Assembly (NCBI GenBank): GCA_029204225.1
Contig: CM055102.1
Coordinates: 29,919,632-29,983,631 of the forward strand
Direction of reading: 5' to 3'
DNA length: 64,000 nt
Source: Diphasiastrum complanatum
Lineage: Eukaryota > Streptophyta > Lycopodiopsida > Lycopodiales > Lycopodiaceae
Every line of letters begins with the position of its first letter. The first letter of the stretch is position 1. The notes beneath the pieces were generated by a model, which was not told the DNA's origin, ran no database searches, and worked only from the letters and a program-made list of their open reading frames with translations. Below are positions 1 to 10,616 of this stretch, piece by piece. The translations under genes and the position numbers were made by a program.

Positions 1-827
1 TAGATATGCGTCTAATTCAATGAAACTTAAACCTGGAGGAATATCATCCGCACATTCAAATTCGAACAAATTCAAACTATCTAAAATAGGATCGACAACT
101 CGTCTCAAAACTTTCTTATTCATCCTCAGTCTTGAGAGCTGAGATACCAAAAAAAGAGGACAGATGAGATACGAAAAAAAGAAGGTGACTCGCGAGAAGA
201 AGGTGGGGTTGGCAAAGAAGCCTATCTACAAAGATCTAGCCTCTACTTTTCTTGATTTTCAAACAATCACCTTTCAATTGGAAATGTTAGAATTGAAATG
301 CATTTCTTTGAAGGGAATATCATATCGGTTGTCAAGGGTTGGGAAGCAAGCCAACATGCAAGTGGCAAACTCAACATGCCAAGACATTGCTTGAATCAAA
401 AAATAGGTTTGAGTTGCTCCTACGTGGCACATATCCTCGGCCACTGTGTGAAAATTGCATGTTAATGTAAAAGGGGGAGGTGCATTTTTTTAGGTGGACC
501 ATTAATGGGATAGCTCTATTTAAAATTTAGACTTGCCAAGTGAAATGGCCCTGAATTTTGATGTTCTCCAAACTCAATTTCAAAGGCAAGATTTATTGCC
601 AGCTTCCTAATCATTGAACAAGGTTATGGACTAGGTATTCGTCCTGCAGAGGTGGGCTACCTGCTGGCGAGGATGGCTACAACGCGTAGCCCATCGTTGG
701 ATGACAAATACTAGACATAGCAGTTGCAGATCTACGGTGGAGATTAAAAACGTTTTAGAATCCCTGCTATGGCTAAAATTTGCTTGCTCTTAACCAACTG
801 GATGATGCCATGTGTCCGATCACTCCT
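1..827. other. No gene recognised; short open frame at left edge
   Basis: No transposon or host gene is recognisable here. The minus strand from about 135 to 1 is open without a stop (residues such as LRRVVDPILD), so a coding fragment may enter from the left, but I cannot name a family. The + ORF near 164-394 has no recognisable domain. Confidence 0.3.
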
Positions 828-897
828 CACAAGTGCTATGAAGATTTAAAATGTGAGAAGATCACAAATGCTATGAAGATTTAAAATGTGAGAAGAT
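828..897. repeat. 35-bp tandem duplication (two copies)
   Basis: Two adjacent near-identical 35-base units (828-862 and 863-897), each containing GCTATGAAGATTTAAAATG. They differ by a couple of bases. Confidence 0.85.
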
Positions 898-932
898 GAG
901 AATATTTTGGGAATGAGAGAGAGAGAGACAAC

Positions 933-980
933 ACCCCCCCCCCCCCTCCCCACCCACACCCACACCCACACCCACACCCA
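933..980. repeat. Poly-C tract and (CCCACA)n microsatellite
   Basis: A C homopolymer of about 14 bases interrupted by a single T runs into repeated CCCACA units. Confidence 0.9.
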
Positions 981-2149
981 TATAGCAAGCTATGGCGATC
1001 CGGCATTTATACGTCAGAGCTTATTTCCAAGTTGCGGTATTGATCCTGCTGGAGCTTGCAGTCTCTGCGGACGCTACTCTCGTCATGACGGTTAGCTCAT
1101 CATTCTTCAATCCTCGCTCGTCGTGAATTTGTGCGTGTATGTTGTAGATGACAGAGTGATGAGCCTCTATTGGGATGGCCTTGTGCGTAGGCAATTTAGG
1201 TAGCAGAGGCTTCTCGTCAAACCTAGGGAAGCTTTGTGCATTGCTAAGAAACGCAGATGTAGTTTCTTCTTGCATAACCCGATTGTTATGAATAGCGGGG
1301 CAATAATACAGATACCGTTCATTTGCTATTGGCTTTTGCAGGAGAAAGATTTGACTATGAAGAAACATGCTTGCTACACTGATATTGACAGGTATTGAAT
1401 GCTTTCTCTAACGAAAATGTTTTTTATAAAATTTCAGCACATATGGTCACACGAATATCTTAGCAGTAATTTTGGTGGACGGTTTCCAGAATTCTTCTTT
1501 GCTCTTGTGAGATTTTATGGGGAATCTGGCCTCTAATCAGCTCAATGACATTGATTTGCGCATGATACGTGACTTTCTTGTTCGGTATCAAATTTAGAGT
1601 GTTTGACCTAACCTTGTCTTGAGCGTGTGATAGTTATGTTTGACCTAATTAGTGGATTGCTCCTTTGTAGTCCGGGTCAGGATTGAACTATGAATTATGG
1701 TGGTTCCAGAAACTACAATGGCCAAAGCCCATAATTTTGAACTTGACAATTTATAACCTACCGCGTTTTGGTTTTGAGTCTACACATCTCGTGACTTCAA
1801 GGATAAAGTACAAATTTTGGATCGTCAGATGATGGGAATGACTTGGAAAACTGTTCAGCTAAACTGCAAATTATTTTCCTCATACTTTCCTAATCAGCAT
1901 TCAATCCACTGGCTTACATTTTGATGGTTGTGCTGCCACTTGTGGCTTGTTTATCAGCTAGATCCTACTCGGGATGAGATGTAGTTATCTTCTCCTGTGC
2001 TGCGTGAGAAGGAGACTACAAAGTTTACCTTAGTTCTTAGAAGACCAGAGAGAGCTATAGTTATTGTTGTAAATTGTGTCTCAGGAAGAGGAAGATTGTT
2101 ATAGTATTGCAGGTTCAAGTCATTGACTCTCTACAAAATATACTTGCAC
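981..2149. other. Unannotated interval
   Basis: No gene, transposon domain or strong repeat is recognisable. A minus-strand open frame at 1021-1368 has no recognisable domain and is not called. Confidence 0.3.
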
Positions 2150-2870
2150 GAATCGGCGATTCGGAACCGAATCGGAATCAGCCAATTCGAATCGGCTGGG
2201 GACCTGAATCGGTTCCAGGCTATTTTCCAGCGAGGGCCTGATTCCGGTTCATTTCAGGTTTAGGGAGAGAGAGAGAAGTGCGTCTTTGCTCTTGAGGGAC
2301 GTTTGAACTTTGAATGAGGTGAAAAGAAAGGTAGAAGAGTGAGGCTTGAGCTTAATAGAGTGGAGAGAGGAGTGAATGGCTGAAAGAGGAGAGAAGGGAG
2401 AGAGAGAATGATGGGCGTTGGAGAGTTAGTTTATAGTTAGAGCTTTGGAGTTGGTAGTTAGTGTAATAGTGTATGAGGTTTTAGAACTTTTAGGTTAGAA
2501 TTTAGTTAGAAGTTGGAAGTTAGCTTAGTTAGGAGAGATTCATTTGCAATTTTGATTTGAAACTTAGGCTTTAGGGTATAATCAAGATTCGAGGTCATGG
2601 TGAAGGCAAGAGATCCCGCTTGGGAGCATGTGACGGTTGCAAGAGTATATGGCAGTACTTGCAGGTATTGCAACCTCGCCTACACAGGCGGTCCTTTGCG
2701 TATTCGAGCACGCCTCATGGTAGTGCGTGGCTACGACATAGCTGCTTGCACACAGGCACCACAAGACATTGGGTTGCCGAGACCGGCCGCACTGTAGCTG
2801 CAAAGGATGCCGATGCACCCTGTGCACACGCAGAAGTAGGTGAACTTTGAAATCTGAAATTTGACTGTTT
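2150..2870 (+). pseudogene. hAT transposon 5' fragment: iterated end motif plus BED zinc finger
   Basis: Bases 2150-2260 hold many copies of the word GAATCGG and its complement CCGATTC/CCGAATC, the kind of iterated subterminal block found at some hAT ends. After a GA-rich leader, an ATG at 2597 opens a frame reading RDPAWEH, then CRYC (about 2660-2671), then GGPLRIRARL and CTQAP. This is the usual layout of a plant hAT BED-type zinc finger: aromatic residue, C-x2-C, then a basic helix with histidine or cysteine. The expected histidine in the HL motif is replaced (RARL), so metal binding may be impaired. The frame stops at 2797 and no DUF659 or dimerisation domain follows, so it is a truncated 5' remnant. 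In intact relatives this domain binds the transposon ends in the nucleus. Confidence 0.65.
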
Positions 2871-3480
2871 TTGTTAGCTTTCAACTTGTAACTTGTTAGG
2901 TAATATGCTAATTGTAATATTCAAAAATGATAATTGATTGCTCGAGCCTCATAATTCATTAAACAATTGCCTTTGAAAATTGCTCTTTGCCAATGATTGC
3001 AATTTGCCATTTTGCACATGACATTGTGAATCTTGATTCCTGATTCATCATTCCAACTTCCAATTTCATGATTCTTGATTCGTGAAGTTTGAACAATGAA
3101 CATTGAATCATGTCATCATTAGCTTCAGTGTCTATGGGCATGCCCTCTTCCTCAACTCATCACGGTCGCCCATCATTGGATGTTGAGCTCTCCAGGGACC
3201 AGTGGATGCAGGTGCAGGCGCTATAGCTAGTGGAGGTGCATCATCCAAGGTTAGGGTATGTTTCTGTCCCAGAGGCAGGGGCCTTTATGTGTCATCGTAC
3301 AGGCAAGATAACACGGACCTTGCGCACATTGCTATCAGGAGGCTCTTCTTTGTGTGACCTCCCCTTCCACTTAGCGGTGACACCTGAATGGGAGAAGGCG
3401 ATGTTAGCTATTTCCCGGGGTGCAAAGAGCTAGAGCCCATCATGTGAGTCGTGAGTCGTGACTATTGCAAGTTGCAACTT
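2871..3480. other. Unannotated interval between transposon fragments
   Basis: There is a + ORF at 3230-3433 (67 codons) with no recognisable domain. It could be decayed continuation of the preceding hAT or upstream sequence of the following gypsy element. Nothing firmer can be supported. Confidence 0.3.
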
Positions 3481-4720
3481 GGCTTAACAGTCTTCTATGC
3501 CAATGCTTAGAAGACCAAGTTGTGTAATACTTGTGTCGGGTATTTGGGTCATGTAGTGACGGCAGAGGGTATTTCTGTTGACCCCGCTAAGGTGGTTGTG
3601 GTCAAGAAGTGGCCAAGACCGGCCGATATTCGTCAGTTATAGTCTTTCCTAGGCTTTTGCAAGTCCTACCGACGGTTCGATATGAACTATTCCAGGGTAG
3701 ATGCTCCTTTAACAGATCAATTACGGAATAACATCATTGTGGTTTGCTGGGATGTTGAGCCTCAACATTATTTTGACAGGTTGAAGGAGGCTGTTGCCAC
3801 AGCCCCAGTACTCAAGATTGTTGATACCCAGAAACCTTTTGACCTAGAGACGGATGTTAATGGCATTGCCGTGGGTGCAGTGTTGAGTCAGGAAGATAGA
3901 CCAGTTGTTATGTCCATGTCCTGTATATAGGATTCGGCATAATCCTAGACTTGGATATCCGGTACTCTAGTGTATGAGATTATTAGTTACGCCACATCAT
4001 TCCGGACTAGGCCAGAAATGTAATTAATAACCTTGTGAGGGCCCAAGCCCAAGTGCTCTAATTGGACCTATGGAGCTTTTGTGCAAGAACAGGAGGTCAA
4101 ATGCTTTTGATAAGATTGGAGATCCTAGAGGGAATATTCTCTAGCTTTTGGAGAGTATATAACCTATTGAAACTCGGCGCTCGCCCTACTCCTCATTCCA
4201 ATTTCCTGTTTCCAAGAGCCAGGATCCTCTCCTCTCTTGCATTCAGTCACCATGGCTTGGGGGTGAAGCGGTTAGGGATTTGACCACCAGTTTCCTGCTG
4301 GTTGGGTGGTTTGGCTCCACAGGTGTCCTTTTTTTGGTTGCATGCAACATGATTTAGGTAGATCTTCACTTGGTGATCCTTATACCAATAGCCGCCAGCA
4401 CAACAGAAATATCCCACACATGAGCAATGCACTCAGCCAGAATCCAGATTTGAAGGCCGCCAGGCTCGGTGGGCCGAGTTGATGCAGGAATTTTATTTGG
4501 AAATTTGCATTCGAAGAGGAAAGGAAAATGTGGTCGCTAATGCACTATCTCAGATACTGCATTAGATGAGTTTTATTGTAGTTGACAGTGATCTTATGGA
4601 GGAGATCAAGAGAGCTCAACAGAGCGACGCACATAAGGAATACAACCACTGTTTCTATTCTCTTCTCGTTAGGGATGTTATGAAGATTGAAGTAACTGTT
4701 CCACTTAACTAGCCAATTCT
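3480..4720 (+). pseudogene. Gypsy retrotransposon remnant: RT C-terminus and RNase H
   Basis: Frames here read CVGYLGHVVTAEGISVDP and SFLGFCKSYRRF, typical of the thumb/connection region of Ty3-gypsy reverse transcriptase. They are followed by RNase H (DLETDVNGIAVGAVLSQ, about 3840-3900). The RNase H tail reappears after an insertion at 4434-4555 as RFEGRQARWAELMQEF, GKENVVANALSQ. An in-frame stop (TAG near 3640) and the insertion make it nonfunctional. Part of RNase H between the two halves is missing as well as interrupted. No LTR was found for this copy. Confidence 0.8.
3922..4425 (+). mobile_element. LTR-like insertion inside gypsy RNase H
   Basis: About 500 bases with no similarity to gypsy separate the two halves of the RNase H domain. 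The segment can be read as starting TGTATATAGG and ending near CCCACACA, and it has a TATA box (TATATAA, 4156-4162). This would fit a solo LTR. I could not find a clean 5-bp target duplication, and some host coding sequence is also missing, so the boundaries are approximate. Confidence 0.35.
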
Positions 4721-4844
4721 GTGCCACTTCTGGTTTCTTATCCCGTTTTTCCCCAGTATACAACTCGGGTTGAAAACCTAAGTTGGGAGAGGCCAAGGAT
4801 TTCATTTCCGCAAGCAACATTTCTATTTGTTGATCTATTAACAC
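4640..4844 (-). pseudogene. Possible gypsy gag fragment
   Basis: The minus-strand frame starting at 4844 reads LYTGEKRDKKPEVAQNWLVK and WNSYFNLHNIPNEKRIET. This resembles the retrotransposon gag core pattern (G-x-W, aromatic YF-L, ...KI.A), and it changes orientation relative to the gypsy remnant just before it. It is short and ends in decayed sequence. The family match is by eye only. Confidence 0.35.
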
Positions 4845-4978
4845 TAAGAGTTATAGGAGAGACAATTTTTTTTCCTAGGACGATTGATCGTCCTTTAAGA
4901 CAAGGTTTCTTTTATATACAATAAGAGTTTGAATAATAGTTCTAAGATGAAAACTTTAGTGATATTGCCCAACCGCAT

Positions 4979-5230
4979 GCTCTATACCAGGGATGCGTGT
5001 CCGGGCCGGACACGGGCAATCCGCGTCCGGTGTCCGGACCCGGACGCGTCCTCGGATGTGTCCCCTTTTTTTTTTAAATTTTTTTTACACTAAATAACAG
5101 TAAAAAAACTTTTAAAAAAAAGAGAGCACGCGTCCGGACCCCCGGACACACCCCTGGCGCGTCCGCGCCCGGACGCGGACGCAGACGCGGACGCGTGTTC
5201 GGACGCAGCGTCCGCCACCTTAGCTCTACA
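4979..5230. mobile_element. Non-autonomous hAT-like foldback element with 8-bp target duplication
   Basis: The element body is 4987-5222 (236 bp), flanked by GCTCTATA (4979-4986) and GCTCTACA (5223-5230), an 8-bp duplication with one mismatch as expected for hAT insertion. Both ends are packed with the words GTCCGG/CCGGAC and GGACGCG/CGCGTCC in both orientations, around an A/T homopolymer core. The ends are imperfect inverted repeats starting CCAGGGATGCG and (reverse strand) AAGGTGGCGG. No coding capacity. Confidence 0.6.
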
Positions 5231-5542
5231 TTATAAAGAGATGTAGACTTCCAAAAATGTTTTTGGTCAATCGCTATTCTTGGTCAAATTTAAGATAACA
5301 AGACAAAATGGGATAAAAAAATTCAAAAGAATATTGTACCTAATTTTTTTTTTCACCATAGCATAACCTAGTTATGATATATCATAACATCTTCTACCTT
5401 TTGAGACATTGAAGGACCAAAATTATGGTGCCAATTTATAGTTCAAAATCATCGAAGTTGAGGAATATTTTATAGAATGAAGGGATTTCTTAACTTTGAT
5501 TAGTTGAATCTAGGTCATAAAATGCTTATTTTCAAAAATTAA

Positions 5543-6046
5543 ATTCTATCATAGAACCCACGGTTCTCAGAACCGTGGGTCCTGGGAACCGAACCACGGT
5601 TCATGAACCGTGGTACGGTTCCTGTAGTTAATTAATTAATTAATTATTTTTTTTTCCCAATTTCCCCTCCCGAGGCATTTTTGGTCCTCATTTCATAAAT
5701 TCAGAGATTTCACAAATGGTCCTCTGATTTCACAAATGATTTCACAAATTTTTGGATCTGATTTCACAAATTGTTTTACAAATTGTTTTACAGATTGAAC
5801 ACGATTTCACAGATTTCACAAATGGTCCTCTGATTTCACAGATCAAACCAGATTTCACAGATGTCACAGATTTTTTTTGGCATTTTTTTGGGCTATTTTT
5901 GGGGTTGGGAAACAAAAAAAAATTAATTGATTAATTAATTGATTAACTGTACGGTTCACCACGGTTCCAGGCAAAAAAATTTGTGAACCGTACGGTTCTC
6001 AGAACCGTGGAACCGTGGACGGTTCATTAATTCGAATCATTCTATG
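5543..6046. mobile_element. Non-autonomous hAT-like foldback element
   Basis: The body is 5551-6038, flanked by ATTCTATC (5543-5550) and ATTCTATG (6039-6046), an 8-bp duplication with one mismatch. The first and last ~120 bases are imperfect inverted repeats made of the words CCACGGTTC, GAACCGTGG and GTACGGTTC, followed by (TTAA)n and poly-T. The centre (5700-5875) is a degenerate direct repeat of GATTTCACA-type units. No coding sequence. Confidence 0.6.
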
Positions 6047-8485
6047 TTGTAGTATAGCATAGTAAAATATGCACCCATAATATTTTGTAAACTATGATTT
6101 TTTAAAGTGCTCAAAGTATTTCTCAAAAGGACCCAGGATCGTCCCAATTTGCTACAACTCTAGTGTAAAGCTATCCCGATTATTCATCTCGTTAAGTGCA
6201 ATGTTTAATTGTTGACAAATCTGAAGGTACATGGGCATGCCACCAGTAGCAACACCACTTGACATTGTTGGAGGTAGTCAGTCATTCTTAATTACCTAAT
6301 CACAGGAAATTGCTTAAATGTAGTTGATAGATACCTTTGTAGGTCCGATTGTGTCATGATTGTAAATGGGTGTAACTCATTTGGACTGGATGTGAAGCAT
6401 GACCATCAAACTTCATTTCTCTCCTATGTGTATCATTTTGATTATACACACAACATAATGGAAGAGCAGTTCATGTTCTCTCTCTTTCTCTAATGCGTGT
6501 GTACTTCCTACAATGTGATGATTGATGTTTGCAATGATAATAATCAGAAAGGGATTCCAAATTCCCAGCAGAAAACTGTATCTTTCCTAGTTAAAAATTA
6601 GTTCTTTTGAGATGATTGTTAAATTGTCTCTCTTGCGATTAGATTATTCTAGGGCCTAGGTTTTAAGAGCTGGAACTAACTCAGGTAGGAACATAACCTG
6701 TTTTGCAGAGATTATATTACAAAGTTTATAAGGCAACCGCCAAAGCACAAGAAAACCAGATTGACAAACAAAAAGAGAAACTATGTTATCTTTAAAGTAC
6801 GGGAATGGGTTCTGCTCAGATTTAATAAGAGGAGATAAAAAGTAAGTCACGAGTATGGCATTCAAACATGACAACTTCACAGATTTGATTGACATTTTGA
6901 AATGCTTGAGCTTCATGTGAAGAAAAGCCAAGTGCTTGATAATCGTCCACCAACACGTTTAGGCAGATAGACAAACAATAACAGAATGGACATGGGAGAC
7001 AAATAGGTCCAAACCATGGCAAAAGGTCAACCTGAAGTTGAGCACATTTTTTGTGTCAAAGGGGGCATTCCAGCAGCCTATGGCTACTTTGTCTGAACCT
7101 GTTCACATCAGTGCTGAATAGGGTCATCATGCATTCTGAGCACTTCTACTTGTACAACATCCAGCACTGGAAAACCTGTATTTTCATGATTACATGGCTC
7201 ATTACAGTGACTGGTCACAGTATATGAGGTAACAAGCTAATGAGCTAGCAATGACCAACTGCCTGCGTTTGTAGTCATATTTACGAGAATGCAAGATAAT
7301 CCCTTTTACTTGGATGTCACCTTGAAAACCACACAATCTCTTTGTGATATGACTCAGTTCGACTAGCCCTTGTAAGACGAGCATTTCAATTTTGTCCACT
7401 CTCTGTGGTCGGATACTTTGCCTTACTTTTTATACAACCCCTTTCGAGTGTTTCCCTAATCAAGAACTTAATTCCTCCCAAGCCTGGAGGATGGATGTTG
7501 GAATATTCTGCCATTTGGGACTTTTCCTGTTATGAGCAAAGATGTGAACCATACAGTTGCGTACTAAAAAGAATGTGATAAATTTGAGTTCAAAAGGATA
7601 ATAGTAAGTTCCAGGTATTAGATGACTTCTGGGGGGTGCAAGATGTTGGGAGACCAAAAAAATATATTGAAGATATTGATACGAACATGCCATGTTTTTA
7701 TCATACAGCCATGTAGCCTTCAAGATACTATTGCAGGTATATTTGGAGGAATTATCTTCCACTTGGATTTTGTGAAGACCTTCGTTCTATGTAGTCTTTT
7801 GTGCACTTTAGTGTTTTATGGTTAAATTCTTTAAAAACAGTGCAAGCTACGTGTTGGCTAAAAAGTATGAATAAACTTGTGCAAAGAAAGTTTGCTCTCA
7901 AGAATAAATCCTGATACGGTCTTGATAAACTTGTTTTTGTTTTCCTGTGGATAATAGTGGTCTTTGGGGACGGTTTTGCACATCATCCAGCGTTGAGAGG
8001 GAAAATTGTGCTCTTCGATGTATCTCACTAGCATGCTACAACCTGATTTATGCAGATGATCCAGTAAGCTTTAAACAAATATAGTACAAACAAATGCACT
8101 GCCTTTGTAGGTTTCAAAAGTTATTTCTCATAGTAGTAGATATTAAAATTTCATTACATATTGACAAAATGTGAAAATATAGTGTTAAGTTTGTCTAAGG
8201 TCTTCCAAAACAATCTGAGTAGAGTAACTCATAGTCATTTCATGGTTGATTGATTATCTTATTCGAGTTTTTGGTAAGACTCACATTTCCTTTGTACGAG
8301 GGCCTCCACACCAATGTGCTTTTCATTGTACTGACATCTTTTCAGACTATTTGATGATTATTGTCTACTTTTGTTGTGATGCTCTATGCAGATATTGTTC
8401 ATAAGAGTCTGCAGCTGAGATATTTACATATTCAAATGAGTCACTGTTTGTTACAACTTAGGATTAGTATCATCAGGCACATGCA
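6047..8485. other. Unannotated interval
   Basis: About 2.4 kb with no recognisable gene, transposase or LTR. Short open frames on the minus strand (6656-6931, 7460-7762) have no recognisable domains. Confidence 0.3.
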
Positions 8486-8490
8486 ATGTA

Positions 8491-8934
8491 TGTAGGAAAG
8501 CAAGAGTCAAGTCACCAAGATCTAGTTATCAATCAATCTCCACAGAAAACAAGAGAGAAGAGGCTGGGCGCCCAACTCTAAGAGAGAGAGAGAGAAAACA
8601 ACAACAAGAGCAATGGAGAGCAATGCTTAGCCAAATTGTTCAAAAATGGAATACACAATGAGCATCTAAGTACTCTATCTGGATGTGGCCAAATGCCACC
8701 AAACCCTAAGGTTAACCACTTACTAAATGTAGGGCACCCCCAAAAGTCAAGATAGGCCCCCTAAACAAAATTAGACCCCTAAGGACCCACGAGTCAGTAC
8801 ATGACCAAAATTGTGTCCAACTGAACTTAAGACAAACTTAAGAGCCTAAATAACTAAATACCCATGGTTACACAAATCTCGACCTTTTGGGTCAAAGTAA
8901 CCTATGGATTAACTTTAGCATAGTCATTTATTTC
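8491..8934 (-). repeat. 3' LTR of the 8.5-14 kb copia element
   Basis: It matches 13524-13973 nearly base for base, starting TGTAGGAAAG on the + strand. Compared with the 5' LTR it lacks the final TAACA (+ strand), i.e. the first five bases TGTTA of the LTR in sense orientation. No polypurine tract precedes it. Confidence 0.9.
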
Positions 8935-9937
8935 AAATCTGACTCTAGGCAATGCCTTAGTGAAGAGGTCCGCAATATTATCCTCCGTAGGACAATATGC
9001 AAGTAAAATGTCGCCATCATGAAGTCTCTCCCGAACAAAGTGATAATGGATCTCGATGTGCTTCGTCCTCACATGAAAAAACAGGATTCCGTGCAATGGC
9101 AATAACACTTTGACTATCACTCAAGATAAGAGTGGCTGAGGCTCGCCAAACTTCATGTGAACAAGTAGTCTTCTCAGCCATAAACACTCTGTTGTGGCTG
9201 AAAATATCGCTCTATATTCTGCCTCACTAGAAGAAGTAACAACAGTGGGCTGCTTTTTACTTGACCAAGAAATTGCAGAATTTCCATAGAAAAAGCAATG
9301 TCCACTTGTAGTTGATGTCCACCCCAATCCGAGTCACTAAAATCAACCAAACATGCATCATCACAAGCAGGAAAAACCAGTCCATGACTTCTTGTTCCTT
9401 GAAGATATCGAAAGATCCTCTTTGACGCTTTCCAATGTGATGTCATCGGGGCATGCATGAATTGACTCATGAGTGAGACACTATAAGAAATGTCCGGTCT
9501 TGAATTACATAGGTAAATGAGACAGCCAATAGCTTGACAATATAAAGTAGTGTCAAATGATTCACATCACCTTGACTACTTAATTTCAGACTTGTCTCCA
9601 TAGGTGTAGCAACCAGCTTGCAATCTCCCATCTTGAACCGCTTCAAAATCTGCCCAATGTAGCGTTCTTGAGAGATGAAAATTCTAGCCCCTTCTTGTAC
9701 AAATTCAAGACCAAGATAAATGTGCAATAGGCCTAAATTTGAGGTTTTAAAAACCATACCAAGATCAAGTATTACGACATCAATCTGCTGCTCATTACTT
9801 CCCGTAATAATAATATCATTAACATAAAGCAAAATAATGATGATATAATTTGAAGTATGCTTGACATAAAGGGTAGATTCGCTAGGACTATTAGTAAACT
9901 CTCGATCACAAAAGTAGGATGTATCTTTTGATACCAC
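8902..9937 (-). pseudogene. Copia pol: RT C-terminal half and RNase H
   Basis: Minus-strand frames carry the RT catalytic region as LLYVNDIIITGS (YVDD changed to YVND, about 9800-9833), then HIYLGLE, ISQERYIGQILKRFKM and RNase H motifs (DSDWGG, SSSEAEYRAI, LRRLLVHM). Final residues are IADLFTKALPRVRFE. Overlapping ORFs in different frames (9937-9467, 9470-9174, 9327-9121, 9120-8902) show several frameshifts. The last frame runs into the LTR and takes its stop codon from it. The loss of one catalytic aspartate in the YVDD box suggests the enzyme would be inactive. Confidence 0.9.
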
Positions 9938-10568
9938 ATCCTCGGAGCTTGCTTCAATCCATAAAGTGCCTTCTTAAGAAGACAAACTTTATCTTCTTGG
10001 CCTTCAATCAAAAAACCAGCAGGTTGTTAAAGGTACACTTCCTCATTGAGATCACTATTGAGGAATGCTGTCTTTATGTCAAGTTGCCGCAAATGCCAAC
10101 CAAAGTGGGCAGCCAAAGAGGTTACTACCCTCACGGTAGTCATCCGAGCAGTAGGAGAAAAAGTCTCCTCATAATCAATCCCCTTTTGCTGAGCATAGCC
10201 TTTGGCAACGAGCCTTGCCTTGTACCTTTCAGTGGTACCATCTGCCTTATACTTGATTTTATATACCCATTTAGAACTGCCTTCTTCCCATGAGGAAGAT
10301 CAACAAGAACCCAAATCTGGTTCTTCATAAGTGAGTCATACTCATCTTGCATCGCATCCTTCCAACATTTTACTCCCTTGGTCTGCTCATAGAAAACAGG
10401 TTCTTTTGCAACATCTCCATGAGATGTAAGAACAAAATCTGAAAAATCAGCATAGTCCACTGATTTTGTAGAGGCACGTGTCTTTCCATCATAAAATGAA
10501 CTTACTTTGCTGTCCCGCAAAGTCGACAACAGCCACCGTGGGACTATCTTGGGCTGTCCAACAGCCAT
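9938..10568 (-). pseudogene. Copia pol: RT N-terminal region
   Basis: Frames read WKDAMQDEYDSLMKNQIWVL, then KVCLLKKALYGLKQAPRMWY (9772-10011), both hallmark copia RT motifs. The segment between them is out of frame and partly shortened. It belongs to the 8491-13978 element and lies between the integrase C-terminus and the YVND box. Confidence 0.88.
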
Positions 10569-10616
10569 GTCTCTTCTTACAATTTGTTGTCCAAGATCCT
10601 CCGATACCGCACTTGG

